Assembly: GCA_026671195.1 (NCBI GenBank) | Contig: JAPOHD010000030.1 | Span: 119,719-183,718 of the forward strand | From: Draconibacterium aestuarii | GTDB taxonomy: Bacteria; Bacteroidota; Bacteroidia; Bacteroidales; Prolixibacteraceae | Direction of reading: 5' to 3' | Length of the DNA: 64,000 nucleotides | In this document: in pieces, positions 30,829 through 40,824 of the stretch | Position numbering within the stretch: the stretch's first letter is position 1 | How the letters are laid out: every line of letters starts with the position of its first letter | The notes under the pieces: generated by a model | The model's input: only the letters and a program-made list of their open reading frames with translations | What the model was told of the DNA's origin: nothing | The model's database searches: none | Made by a program: the position numbers and the translations under genes

Positions 30829-32817
30829 TTAATGAAACACGTCTCTTTCCTTAAAATCCTTTGGATGAATTGAAATTACGGCAGGTTCCACTTCGGGAAT
30901 AATAGCTTTGAATTCGTCTTCAATACCTGCGTTCTCAATAATTTTCAGCGCGTTGTCCGGGAATTCATCTTCTCTAAATGCATGTGTATTCTCAATAACA
31001 ATGTCGGTACCGTTGTTCATCAGCAAGTTATTTTTCACGTAGTTTTCGCTTGCCTCAATGTCGTGACATCTTTTTGTCCAAAGGTGCAGCCACATCCACT
31101 TGTAACTGTTATTATCTACCACATTCCGTGTGATGGTTAAATAGGCTGAGCCATCGTCGGGATAAATACAACGCGGACCATTAAAAACATAGTTGTCTTC
31201 AACACGGGTTCCCGGTTGTTCGCCCAGCAAATAGATAATACCTCCATCGTCGAGCACCTGATGTGTGTTACCTGCTTTATTATAACTAATGCTGTTGTTT
31301 TTGGCCACCGATGAAGGAGGGATATCCGCATTGCCCCACCACCAGCCACAAGTAATTGCGCCATAAGGTGTTCTCGCAATATCGTTGTGTTCAATTTTTG
31401 TATTCGCAACAAAAAAGGAAGTAATTCCTTCAGCTTGTCTAAAGTCGAGACTACTATTTCGAAGGTAATTGTTGGCCACTGTATTGTTCTCACAAAGTCC
31501 TTCAACATTCTCTCCGTAAATAGCGCCATCACCAATTTTATAATGCTGCGGATGTCCGAGGTTTACTGCATTACCCAGCAAGTCGTGAAAATAGTTTCCT
31601 TCAACCTTGCTGTTTTTCACATCATTAACCAGGTTGATTGCAATGGCAGAGCTGATGCCTTCAAACCAGTTACGTATAAATTCAATATTCTCTGCATTTT
31701 CGACTTGTATGGCTCCGCGGGGAACGTCTGTGCTGTTGTACTCGGTATGATGCCAGTTCCCTCCGGGAATATATTTTACAGCCAGCCCCAGACTCTGAAT
31801 CCCTGCAAATCCAGACGAGCCGGCAACTTCCATTAAAGGCCAGTGGTCGTTGGAAAAAGTAATTCTTTCGAAACGAATATTCTTTACTTTTGAGTTTGTT
31901 GAGCTGCCTTTTATAACAATCAAACCTTCCGAGACAGGAGCTATAACTTTGGCAGTGTTCATATTCTCACCATCGCTATAATAGTAAAGCCAATTAGTGT
32001 TTTTATCAAAATAAAACTCACCCGGCGAATCCAGTAGCTCGTATGCATTTCGGATAACAAATTTTTTATTGTAGTTGATTTTGCCGGCCCAGGCCATTGT
32101 TGTGGCAATTGCGCCATATGGCTGTTGAAGCTTTACAATAGTTGTGTCGCCAATTTGATCAAATGCCCTCGCACAAAGTATTTTTTCAGTCCAGATATTA
32201 AACTGCACCAGTTCCACATCTTCGGGATTTTTCATGGATTGAATGTCTTCTGATGAGAATTTTATTCCATCGATTGCCGAACCAGCTCCAAAAGCCCACG
32301 GTTCGTCTCCTTCTATTTTAAAACTTCCCCAATTCCCCAATCCATTAACAGGAATATCAGTTCCGGCCATTCGTTTGCGTTCTCCGTTAACAAACAGGCT
32401 ACGAAGTTTGCTTTCGCGATTTAATCTGGCTTTGTAAATTTTACCTTCTACCAGCTCCCATCCGGTTACGGGTACACCTCCGCTAATTATCGCTTTTGTG
32501 TTATTTCGGGCGACAATCACTGTTGGCGATTCTTTTGTTCCTGAATCTTCCGGAGTAAATACGATTGGTTCTTTCAGTAAGTAATCTCCCTCTTTCAATA
32601 CAATATAAATTCCATTCTTTATCAAAGGATCATTCACTTTTCTAAGTTCCCTTGCTTTTGCCAAACCCTTTTGGATGGTTGCCAAAGGTTTCTTTTCGGT
32701 TCCTGAATTGGTGTCATTTCCACCCGGCGACACCCAAATATCGACGGCAGACGCTGTTAACCCCAGTAAGAGACTAAAAACCAGTACTAAAAAAAGTTTT
32801 GCATAAAATTGTTTCAT
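30829..32817 (-). CDS. Exported right-handed parallel beta-helix protein (GH141/GH120-like or lyase-like)
   Basis: 662 residues with a Sec signal (VLVFSLLLGLTASAVD). The start IWVSPGGNDTNSGTEKKPLATIQKGL is the common entry of parallel beta-helix carbohydrate enzymes. A sandwich insertion follows, and then stacked PbH1 rungs from about 310 to 600 rich in N-x-I/V-x-N (IEFIRNWFEGISSAIAINLV, KIEHNDIARTPYGAITCGWW). This layout occurs in GH141, GH120 and many uncharacterised PUL enzymes. A catalytic residue cannot be assigned. The gene is 34 bp downstream of GH2 and 15 bp upstream of the RhaM-like lipoprotein. Confidence 0.75.
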   Translation of the reverse strand: MKQFYAKLFLVLVFSLLLGLTASAVDIWVSPGGNDTNSGTEKKPLATIQKGLAKARELRKVNDPLIKNGIYIVLKEGDYLLKEPIVFTPEDSGTKESPTVIVARNNTKAIISGGVPVTGWELVEGKIYKARLNRESKLRSLFVNGERKRMAGTDIPVNGLGNWGSFKIEGDEPWAFGAGSAIDGIKFSSEDIQSMKNPEDVELVQFNIWTEKILCARAFDQIGDTTIVKLQQPYGAIATTMAWAGKINYNKKFVIRNAYELLDSPGEFYFDKNTNWLYYYSDGENMNTAKVIAPVSEGLIVIKGSSTNSKVKNIRFERITFSNDHWPLMEVAGSSGFAGIQSLGLAVKYIPGGNWHHTEYNSTDVPRGAIQVENAENIEFIRNWFEGISSAIAINLVNDVKNSKVEGNYFHDLLGNAVNLGHPQHYKIGDGAIYGENVEGLCENNTVANNYLRNSSLDFRQAEGITSFFVANTKIEHNDIARTPYGAITCGWWWGNADIPPSSVAKNNSISYNKAGNTHQVLDDGGIIYLLGEQPGTRVEDNYVFNGPRCIYPDDGSAYLTITRNVVDNNSYKWMWLHLWTKRCHDIEASENYVKNNLLMNNGTDIVIENTHAFREDEFPDNALKIIENAGIEDEFKAIIPEVEPAVISIHPKDFKERDVFH

Positions 32818-32852
32818 TGGTTTATTTGTTTTTGCAGTTCTTTAAATTGGAA

Positions 32853-35666
32853 TTATTGACCTGATGAAAAGTCGAAGAACAGTACCATTTCTTTGCAACG
32901 TGAATGCCAGTCGTCATAAGGTCCAAAGTCGAAAAACTGATTCTTTCTGCCGGAAGGCCCCATATTCCAGGAGTCGTTTGTTTTACTTCCCATGGCAGAA
33001 ATGGCCTGCATAAACGAGATGTCACCGTCAGGGAAAGGCGGTGCCAAACGTCTGTCGTAATCTTCCGGCTGATCAGGTGTGTACAATCGTAAAGACACAT
33101 CTTCGGATTCAGTTGCCACGGTAAACGACTGTTCTTTACTGTTTATTTTAGCCCAGTAAAGATTTGAATGATACCCTTTAAACTCTGGGTATATAACAGG
33201 TGGAATTCCCGTCATTGTTGTATTGTAATCTTTTTCGTGAACTCCCAGTTCAACACCCTGTGTGCGATTTTTCCAGACTCTGTACGGACCATTTCCCATC
33301 CATTTCACTCCTTCAACCAATTTTTCAGGATACGAAAAATTGACTCCCATATAATCGAAGTGCACATCATATTCTTCGGGCAAATATGAAATATTGAGTT
33401 TTACCCAACCCGATGGATAAAATGACCAAGTGAACTCCTTCATTCTCGATTCCTTTTCAAACGTACAAGTTAGCGTCAGTGTATCGCCGATTTTTTCTGT
33501 GATTAACTCGCGAAACAAAGTCTTGCCGGAACAAATAACCGGACCATTATTAAACGGGATTTCGTCCTTATCGTTACGTACTTTCTTTAATAATCCATCA
33601 GTTTTACCAATAGTGTACTGAATATCGCCTGCGTTAATAACAAGAGCCGAATCAGTTTCAGAGTAATTCACCGATTTCTCAACAGTAGATTCCTGCATCA
33701 TTTTTTGAACAACATCTTCGGGCAATGTGATTGGCCAGCTCCATGTATAAAGTTCTCTCCCATATTGATCGCTTGCAGTAACATACAAAACATCATAGGT
33801 TCCCCAATCTTTTGGCAACTCCATGTTTAAAAAGCCTTTTTGTCGAGGCTCCAAATTAGGAGAAGTGGCAGTAGCAGCAATTTCTTTCGCTTCATTTTTA
33901 CCGTCAGGCAACTGAAATTTTGCCAGTATCCAGCTGAATTTACATTCTTTCAGATTTGTGTATAAATAACGGTTTTCGAGGTATAATTTTCCATCAAACT
34001 CAGCAGTCAGATTTCGCTCTTCGAAAACAACGGGCGACCAAATTTCTTTTATCGCGAAATAACTGCCTTCTTTTTCGTGATAAGGTCCCATTATTCCATC
34101 AGCGCCTTTCGAATTGTAGGTATCCAATTCACCGTTTTTGTCAGTTCTCACAACGCCCTGATCAGCAAAATCCCAAATAAATCCTCCGGCAGCGACAGGT
34201 GTTTTCCACATTAATTCCCAATAATCGTATAAACCCGATCCCTGACCTCCGTCGTGCATTCCATGTAAATATTCGGTGGGCAATACAATGTTTCTACCGT
34301 GCCAGAAAGTTCCCACACCATAATCATAACTCCGGTAATGTTCTGTTGAAAAACCATTAAAGCTTTGCCACGGCTGAAGAACGTCACGTTTCTGAATATC
34401 GTATTTAGCGTACAACGAAAGCAGCTCTTCATTGTGTCCTCCTTCATTCCCGTTGTCCCATAAAATTATGGATGGATGATTTACATCGCGCACCACCATT
34501 TCCTTTACCAGCTTACTCCCCACTTTCGTATCGTAAGCGTCGTGCCAGCCGGTTAATTCGTTCAACACAAAAAGTCCAAGCGAATCGCAAACATCTAAAA
34601 AGTGAGAATCGGGAGGATAATGTGCCATACGCACACCATTCATATTCATGCTTTTTATGGTATTTACATCCTCAATACTTCTTGCTTTACTGGAAGCCCG
34701 GCCTGTAGTTGGCCAAAATGTATGACGATTTACGCCCTTAATTTTAATTTTTACACCGTTTACATAAATGCCGTCGCGTTTGCGAACTTCGATGGTGCGA
34801 AAACCAAAACGTTCGGAGTGTCCGTGTACAAGCTTATCATTTTTCAGCAATTCGAACTTTACCTTGTACAAATTTGGATATTCAGGATTCCATGCTTTAA
34901 CACCATTTATTTTACTTTGAACCAGCACACTTTTATCACCTTTATTGACAGCAACAGAAAAACTTTCACCAACCGGTTTGCCGTCCAGATCAATTATTTG
35001 CGCTTTAAGTTTGTCAGCATTTTTAATCGTATTGAAATAAACTTCTGAAATAAAACTACCATCTGCTTTTGCATCGATGGCCACACGCAGAATATTTTCA
35101 GCAGGTTTTACTTCCAGCCAAACCGGCCGAAAGATGCCACCGAATATCCAGAAGTCGGCGTATCTTTCGGCCTTGTTTACCGAATTGTTGGCAGATTGTT
35201 TATCCACCTTAACTTCCAGAAGGTTGCTTTTACCGAATTTCAATAAGGAAGTAATGTTGTACTGAAACTGATAAAATGAGCCCTGATGAACGGGACCTGC
35301 CATTTTTCCGTTTATTTTCACTTCGGTATCAGTCATCGAACCTTCGAAAACAATATTTATTTGCTGCCCCTTAAAAGAAGCCGGAACATCGAATGTGTAT
35401 TTATATAAACCCGATTCGGTACCACGTTCTTCAGCTTTGGCATGTCCGTAATTGTATTTTCCAAAGCCCTGAAGCTCCCAGTTCGACGGAACAGGAATAG
35501 TTGTCCATTCTCCGGAATTCATTCCATCAGTACAAAAGAATTCCCAATCAACTGTTTGATCGGCACCTGTACCCGACAGAAATATTCTTTCAGTTTGTTG
35601 AGCAAACAACTCAGACGAAACCAATAAAATGAGACCTATTGCGAAATAGTTTATAAAATTTTTCAT
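32853..35666 (-). CDS. Exported GH2 beta-galactosidase-type enzyme
   Basis: 937 residues from the ATG at 35666, chosen over the one at 35702 because it opens a signal peptide (FINYFAIGLILLVSSELFAQ) and the upstream ATG falls inside the predicted promoter. GH2 domains are in order. The acid/base is E408 in WDNGNEGGHN and the nucleophile is E465 in PTEYLHGMHDG. The C-terminal 250 residues resemble a beta-galactosidase small-chain domain. The DNGNEGG variant differs from classical LacZ, so beta-glucuronidase or another GH2 activity remains possible. First gene of the 14-gene block after susD. Confidence 0.88.
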   Translation of the reverse strand: MKNFINYFAIGLILLVSSELFAQQTERIFLSGTGADQTVDWEFFCTDGMNSGEWTTIPVPSNWELQGFGKYNYGHAKAEERGTESGLYKYTFDVPASFKGQQINIVFEGSMTDTEVKINGKMAGPVHQGSFYQFQYNITSLLKFGKSNLLEVKVDKQSANNSVNKAERYADFWIFGGIFRPVWLEVKPAENILRVAIDAKADGSFISEVYFNTIKNADKLKAQIIDLDGKPVGESFSVAVNKGDKSVLVQSKINGVKAWNPEYPNLYKVKFELLKNDKLVHGHSERFGFRTIEVRKRDGIYVNGVKIKIKGVNRHTFWPTTGRASSKARSIEDVNTIKSMNMNGVRMAHYPPDSHFLDVCDSLGLFVLNELTGWHDAYDTKVGSKLVKEMVVRDVNHPSIILWDNGNEGGHNEELLSLYAKYDIQKRDVLQPWQSFNGFSTEHYRSYDYGVGTFWHGRNIVLPTEYLHGMHDGGQGSGLYDYWELMWKTPVAAGGFIWDFADQGVVRTDKNGELDTYNSKGADGIMGPYHEKEGSYFAIKEIWSPVVFEERNLTAEFDGKLYLENRYLYTNLKECKFSWILAKFQLPDGKNEAKEIAATATSPNLEPRQKGFLNMELPKDWGTYDVLYVTASDQYGRELYTWSWPITLPEDVVQKMMQESTVEKSVNYSETDSALVINAGDIQYTIGKTDGLLKKVRNDKDEIPFNNGPVICSGKTLFRELITEKIGDTLTLTCTFEKESRMKEFTWSFYPSGWVKLNISYLPEEYDVHFDYMGVNFSYPEKLVEGVKWMGNGPYRVWKNRTQGVELGVHEKDYNTTMTGIPPVIYPEFKGYHSNLYWAKINSKEQSFTVATESEDVSLRLYTPDQPEDYDRRLAPPFPDGDISFMQAISAMGSKTNDSWNMGPSGRKNQFFDFGPYDDWHSRCKEMVLFFDFSSGQ

Positions 35667-35701
35667 TGTTCGGTTAATTCTACTTAAAAACAAATATGCC
35701 A

Positions 35702-35709
35702 CAAATATA
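35702..35709 (-). promoter_or_regulatory. -7 box of the PUL 2 enzyme operon
   Basis: TATATTTG on the minus strand, an exact TAnnTTTG match, about 36 bases before the GH2 start codon. No TTG at -33; operator site 2 occupies the upstream spacer, which suggests regulated use. Confidence 0.6.
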
Positions 35710-35721
35710 CAATAAAATGTT

Positions 35722-35731
35722 AACGTTTACA
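35722..35731 (+). promoter_or_regulatory. Putative operator AACGTTTACA, site 2
   Basis: Exact 10-bp motif, 12 bp upstream of the -7 box on the minus strand, so it overlaps the -20 to -33 region. Paired with site 3, whose start is 64 bp away in the opposite orientation. Confidence 0.5.
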
Positions 35732-35785
35732 CCACCCTACTTCTTTTATTATCAACCTATAAAGAACTTCAAAAACACTCTTTTA

Positions 35786-35795
35786 TGCAAACGTT
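35786..35795 (-). promoter_or_regulatory. Putative operator AACGTTTGCA, site 3
   Basis: On the minus strand it reads AAAACGTTTGCA (12 bp shared exactly with site 5). It lies beside the susD-GH2 hairpin. Confidence 0.45.
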
Positions 35796-35802
35796 TTACA
35801 TT

Positions 35803-35833
35803 AAAAGGCGAAGATTATCACCCTCGCCCTTTT
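35803..35833 (-). terminator. Hairpin after PUL 2 susD
   Basis: Arms AAAAGGCGA and TCGCCCTTTT with one bulged base and a 12-base loop, followed by TTTT on the minus strand. Probably a partial terminator that lowers expression of enzyme genes relative to susCD. Confidence 0.55.
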
Positions 35834-35863
35834 AGCCAGACTATTAATTAACTTATAAAGAAA

Positions 35864-37450
35864 CTATTTTGACACATTATCCGGATTCTGAACCAATGCA
35901 GGATTGGAATCAAAATCGTACTGAGGTATTTTAAATAAGAAATCTTTTGATGGAACAAATTCCAAAGGTGTCTCTACATACATATAGATTCCCTCGTCGT
36001 TGCCATACTGTACGTGCTTTTTCACATTCTCACCAATACGATCGGTACGAATTTCATCGTAATACAGCTTAGCTTCACCTACCAATTCCCATCCTTGTTC
36101 ACGGAAAATCGCATCTGCGAATTCGGTTTGTGATAATCCGGCGGGAAGATCTTCAAGATTTGCCCTGTTGCGTATATCATTAATTGCAGCATAAGCTTCT
36201 GCTGTAGGACCGCCGTTAACGTGATTTTCTGCTTCGGCATAATTCATTAGTACATCGGCATAACGTATTACATACATCTGAGCCTGAGGCTTTTTCAATG
36301 TTGCCGACTCAGGAGTTCGGTCATAAAACTTAACGTTACCGGGACCAGCACTTTTCCAGCCACGAGTACCAGGGTAGAATCCTTTATCTTCAGGAAGCCA
36401 TACCAAAGTATCTAAAATATTGCTGGGATTTCCTTTTTCGGTAGTATTGAATTTGCTTAAGAAAGTACCTTCTTTTCGGGCATCTGTATCACTGTAAGTG
36501 TAGAAATGTTGAATTGATGGATGGAAACGACGATACATATAACATCCCAAAGTATATTCAGTAATATTTACACCAAACATAACATGGTTATTATTGTGCT
36601 GGCCACTAAGTGCGCCAAACTGAATTTCAAAAACAGACTCTACACCATTTTTATTATCAGTATTCCACCAAAACCACAAATCTTTAAAGTCGGGCTCCAG
36701 GTCATATTCTCCTGAGCTAATTACATCTTTCAATACGTCTCTTGACTTTGTATAATAACTTGCATCGCCACTCATATCTGCATAAGTAAGATACACATCG
36801 CCTAACAACGATTGAGCAGCACCTTTTGACGCTCTCCAAATATCAGAAGATTCGTACTCTGATTTTTTGGGTAGATTTTGGATACAATACTCCAAATCCT
36901 TAATAATATAATCATAAGTTTCATCGAAGCTTTTTCGCGGTAATTCCAATCCATCCAGACCTGCAGTAAATGTTTCCGGAATTGGCACACCGCCCCACAA
37001 TCGTACCAGATTAAAATAGGTTGCTGCCCTCATAAAACGTGCTTCTGCAAAGAACCTTGCCTTCAGACTTTCATCCATTTCCACATCTTCTCCGCGACCT
37101 ATTACCAGGTTTGCCCGGTTAATTACATCGTATGCATTATCCCAGTTGGTAATTACCATTTTATCCGCATTATTCATATCGCTCCACACATTCCATAAAT
37201 GCATGTTATCTTTTGCATAGGCAGGTGAACCAAACTCTGTTAAAACCTCCAGGTACATCACATATTTGTTATAACCGTCGAATGCATCGCGGTAACCATC
37301 GTAAACACCGGTTAACGAACGACCTAATTCTTCGCTATTGTTGTAGTAATTATTAGGCGATAAAAATGTATACGGGACTTCTGATAAGTCTGTACATTGG
37401 GCAAACAGTAGAACTGTACAGCTTATTATTATATATCTTATTAATTTCAT
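35864..37450 (-). CDS. SusD/RagB family glycan-binding lipoprotein (PUL 2)
   Basis: 528 residues with signal MKLIRYIIISCTVLLFAQC (lipobox Cys19). RagB/SusD hallmarks: RFMRAATYFNLVRLWGGVPIP in the helical part and FREQGWELVGEAKLYYDEIRTDR near the C-terminus, then LFKIPQYDFDSNPALVQNP. It pairs with the SusC gene 19 bp upstream to form an outer-membrane glycan importer. It is only distantly similar to the PUL 1 SusD, so the two PULs probably take different ligands. Confidence 0.95.
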   Translation of the reverse strand: MKLIRYIIISCTVLLFAQCTDLSEVPYTFLSPNNYYNNSEELGRSLTGVYDGYRDAFDGYNKYVMYLEVLTEFGSPAYAKDNMHLWNVWSDMNNADKMVITNWDNAYDVINRANLVIGRGEDVEMDESLKARFFAEARFMRAATYFNLVRLWGGVPIPETFTAGLDGLELPRKSFDETYDYIIKDLEYCIQNLPKKSEYESSDIWRASKGAAQSLLGDVYLTYADMSGDASYYTKSRDVLKDVISSGEYDLEPDFKDLWFWWNTDNKNGVESVFEIQFGALSGQHNNNHVMFGVNITEYTLGCYMYRRFHPSIQHFYTYSDTDARKEGTFLSKFNTTEKGNPSNILDTLVWLPEDKGFYPGTRGWKSAGPGNVKFYDRTPESATLKKPQAQMYVIRYADVLMNYAEAENHVNGGPTAEAYAAINDIRNRANLEDLPAGLSQTEFADAIFREQGWELVGEAKLYYDEIRTDRIGENVKKHVQYGNDEGIYMYVETPLEFVPSKDFLFKIPQYDFDSNPALVQNPDNVSK

Positions 37451-37469
37451 AGTTCTAAATATTTAAGGT

Positions 37470-40400
37470 TTAAAATTTGGCGCTAATTCCGAATATCATG
37501 GTCTTAGCATATGGGAAATCAGAATTTCCATTCTCCGGATTGTATCCCCGGTGGTTTGCATTATTCAGATAATTTTGTGCATTTACATAAAATTTGAGTT
37601 CTTTCACCCAAGTTGAATTTCTAATGACAGAAGAAAAATCATATCCTAATTTGATATTCTTTACCACAAAGTAGTTCCAACCTCCGTTTGTTTGATCTGA
37701 TAAATATACTTCCTGCGCACCGGCTCTTGGGAAAGTTCCGCTTGTATTATCCGGACTCCACATTTTATCGTAAGCATATTTTGTTGGCAGGTAATTTCTG
37801 TTTTGAATCTGATATTCACCAAAAAGCAAGTACTCATCGGTGTTTGAAGCCAAACCAGTTGCTCCCTGTCCATAAATATCGAGCGTGAAATTTTTATAGG
37901 AAAGATTGGTCGAAATACCGTAAAAGAAATCAGGTACTGTTGATCCAATATTGATGTAGTCGTCACTGTTTATGGTCTTGTCATCGTTTTGATCGACGTA
38001 CATTCCTTCTCCCAGTTGAGCCGATGAACGGATTTCCTTGTAAGCATCCAATTGTTCCTGAGTCTGGATAATTCCTGCCGACTCGCGCGCCCAAACACTA
38101 TTAACAGGCTCGCCAACGATTAAATACCTTGCAACACCGGCAGATGAAGATCCAAGGTTGATTTTTTCAACATCGCCATAAAGTTCAACTACTTCGTTTT
38201 TGTTGGTAGAGGCATTTGCAGTAACATCCCATTTAAAATCGGTATCGATAATTCGGGTATGCGCGGTAAATTCGAAACCAACGTTTTTAACTTCGCCGAT
38301 ATTCTTTAACATACTTGAATAACCTGAAGTTGTTGGAATTGGAACATTGTACAACAAATCGGTTGTTTGACGTGTGTAGTAATCAACATTTAAATCCAAT
38401 CGGTTCCACAAACTTACGTCTAAACCAATGTTGTATTGAATGTTGCGTTCCCATTTCAAATCAGGATTTCCAATGGTTTCAACAAAACCCAGAATCGGTA
38501 CACCGTCGTACACATAATATGCAGTGTTTAACGATGATAATGATTTGTAATTACCAATTTCCTGGTTTCCGGTAGCACCGTAACTTGTACGTAATTTCAT
38601 GGCAGTAATTATCTCATTATCTTCCATAAATGATTCCTGATCCACTCTCCATCCAAAACCTAAGGATGGGAAAAAACCCCATTTGTTGTTTTCTCCAAAA
38701 CGGGAAGAACCATCATAACGACCGGTAACAGTTACAAGGTATTTATCGTCGTATGAATATGCAGCCCTTGTAGTTCCGGAAATAAGCTTGTTGGAATATT
38801 TATTTGAACTCATCGACTGACTTTCTTTTGAAGCATAAGACATATCGTTTGCTCCGGTTGCGTCATTCAAAAATCCTAATCCACTAACCTCCAAATCTTC
38901 ATAAACATATTCCTGCCACGAATAAACAGCAGTTGCTGTTAAACGGTGTTTTTCATTCCAGGTATTTGAGTAAGTTAAAATATTATCGGTCAAACGACTT
39001 GTTTTTCTTCTGTAGGTTTGCCCACCAACACCTGTACTTCCTGAACCGATTCCTGCTGTTGACTTTGAGGTATAATACTCGTATTGTTTTTCGTTTGCAA
39101 TGTCAACACCAAAATTTGTTTTAAAAGTTACATTTTTTACCGGAGTAAAAATGGCGTAAATATCACCCAGAATTCGATCTGCTGATAATAGGTTTGTTAC
39201 TTCAGATGCCTCAGAAACAGGATTCCATGTTCCTTCGAAATACGAACTGATTGACGGATCTTCAGTGGCATAATACCAGCTTCCATCTTCATTTTTCACA
39301 GGAACTGTAGCCCATCCGTAGCGAAAAATATTTCCGGTTGGGTTATCGCGTACATCGCGCTGCGAACGTCCTACCTGCATGTGTGTTCCAATGCTTAACC
39401 AAGGTCTGAATTCATGGTTCAGGTTGGCACGTACGGTAAGTTTTTCAAAACCCGACGCTTCTACCATACCATCCTGCGAGAATATATTTCCCGACAACAT
39501 GTAAGTTGTTTTATCTTTTCCACCACTAAATACCAGCGAGTAATTCTGAACCGTTGAAACGTCTTTAATAATTTCATCCTGCCAGTCAACATCGTAAGCC
39601 GGAGCCGGATTTGAAGTAGAATAAACAGGTTGGCCATTTGAATACGTGTAGGCATCGTTTATAAAATTCAGAAAATCTGTTCTTCCCAGCATTTCAGGAA
39701 GACGGGCTGGAGTACCGATGCCAAAAGAACCATTTACTTCCAGGTTATTCTGACCTTTCATACCTTTTTTGGTGGTAATTAAGATTACACCGTTTGCACC
39801 CCTCGAACCATAAATGGCTGCAGAAGAAGCATCTTTCAGAATCTCCATCGACTCAATATCGTTTGAGCTAATGTCGTTTAAGTTATTATTTACCAATGGA
39901 AAACCATCAACAACAATCAGTGGTTCGTTTCCGGCACTAATAGAACCACTACCACGAATTCGGATAGTTGGCGTGGCACCCGGAGAAGGATCGTTATTTA
40001 CGATGGCAACACCCGAAGCACGACCTTGCAGCGCTTCAATTGGATTCGAGCTGGTTACACTGGTTAACACATCAGATTTTACCTGGGTTACAGAACCCGT
40101 TAAATCGCTTTTTTTCATGGTACCGTAACCAATGGCAACTACTTCGTCAATACCTATGGCATCGGCCTGCAATGTTACATTTATTGTTGATTTACCGGCC
40201 ACTGCAATTTCCTGTTTTTGCATTCCCACGTACGAAAAAATAAGCGTTACATTTTCCGAAACATCGGTCAGGGAATAGTTTCCGTCGGTATCGGTTACAG
40301 TTCCCTGCACAGTACCTTTTACAACAACTGTTACTCCCGGCAATTCTTGCCCGGTTTCGTCGGTAACACGTCCGGAGACGCTTATTTTTTGTTGTTGCTT

Positions 40401-40811
40401 TGAGTTAGTATCCACACTGTTTCTCGATCCATTTTGCACTGCCAACACAATTTGCCGGTCAGATATGGTGTAAATAATCCCTGTTCCAACTAAGAGATCA
40501 TCCAGGATTCTGGTAATGGTTTCATCTTTAACTTCAACGTCAACCCGTTGGGTTACATCAACCAATTCTTTGTTGTAGAGGAAGAAAAATTCTGAATTAT
40601 CTTCAATTCTTTCCAAAACCTCTTCAATTTTTACATTACTCATTCGCAAACTTAATTTTGTAACCTGCGAATACGATTCAACGGCAAAGATCTGAGTGAT
40701 GCCGAGTAAAAATAAAAATACGGTTAATCGTGCCATCCTTAAAAGTTTTCGGACAGTATGGCTTCTAACCTTTAAGCCATACAAATCCATAGATTTTCGA
40801 ATCTTTTTCAT
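37470..40811 (-). CDS. SusC/RagA-type TonB-dependent outer-membrane transporter with STN domain (PUL 2)
   Basis: 1113 residues. A long leader and signal ends VESYSQ (about 49). The STN domain (about 52-118, SLRMSNVKIEEVLERIEDNS) signals to FecR. A carboxypeptidase-regulatory-like domain (about 144-215) is followed by the plug with AAIYGSRGANGVILITTKKG and a barrel ending FGISAKF. The start at 40811 has the same AAATTTATGAAAAA context as the PUL 1 susC. The leader carries a predicted antisense RNA and terminator. It acts in the outer membrane with the SusD 19 bp downstream. Confidence 0.95.
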   Translation of the reverse strand: MKKIRKSMDLYGLKVRSHTVRKLLRMARLTVFLFLLGITQIFAVESYSQVTKLSLRMSNVKIEEVLERIEDNSEFFFLYNKELVDVTQRVDVEVKDETITRILDDLLVGTGIIYTISDRQIVLAVQNGSRNSVDTNSKQQQKISVSGRVTDETGQELPGVTVVVKGTVQGTVTDTDGNYSLTDVSENVTLIFSYVGMQKQEIAVAGKSTINVTLQADAIGIDEVVAIGYGTMKKSDLTGSVTQVKSDVLTSVTSSNPIEALQGRASGVAIVNNDPSPGATPTIRIRGSGSISAGNEPLIVVDGFPLVNNNLNDISSNDIESMEILKDASSAAIYGSRGANGVILITTKKGMKGQNNLEVNGSFGIGTPARLPEMLGRTDFLNFINDAYTYSNGQPVYSTSNPAPAYDVDWQDEIIKDVSTVQNYSLVFSGGKDKTTYMLSGNIFSQDGMVEASGFEKLTVRANLNHEFRPWLSIGTHMQVGRSQRDVRDNPTGNIFRYGWATVPVKNEDGSWYYATEDPSISSYFEGTWNPVSEASEVTNLLSADRILGDIYAIFTPVKNVTFKTNFGVDIANEKQYEYYTSKSTAGIGSGSTGVGGQTYRRKTSRLTDNILTYSNTWNEKHRLTATAVYSWQEYVYEDLEVSGLGFLNDATGANDMSYASKESQSMSSNKYSNKLISGTTRAAYSYDDKYLVTVTGRYDGSSRFGENNKWGFFPSLGFGWRVDQESFMEDNEIITAMKLRTSYGATGNQEIGNYKSLSSLNTAYYVYDGVPILGFVETIGNPDLKWERNIQYNIGLDVSLWNRLDLNVDYYTRQTTDLLYNVPIPTTSGYSSMLKNIGEVKNVGFEFTAHTRIIDTDFKWDVTANASTNKNEVVELYGDVEKINLGSSSAGVARYLIVGEPVNSVWARESAGIIQTQEQLDAYKEIRSSAQLGEGMYVDQNDDKTINSDDYINIGSTVPDFFYGISTNLSYKNFTLDIYGQGATGLASNTDEYLLFGEYQIQNRNYLPTKYAYDKMWSPDNTSGTFPRAGAQEVYLSDQTNGGWNYFVVKNIKLGYDFSSVIRNSTWVKELKFYVNAQNYLNNANHRGYNPENGNSDFPYAKTMIFGISAKF

Positions 40812-40824
40812 AAATTTACTTTTT

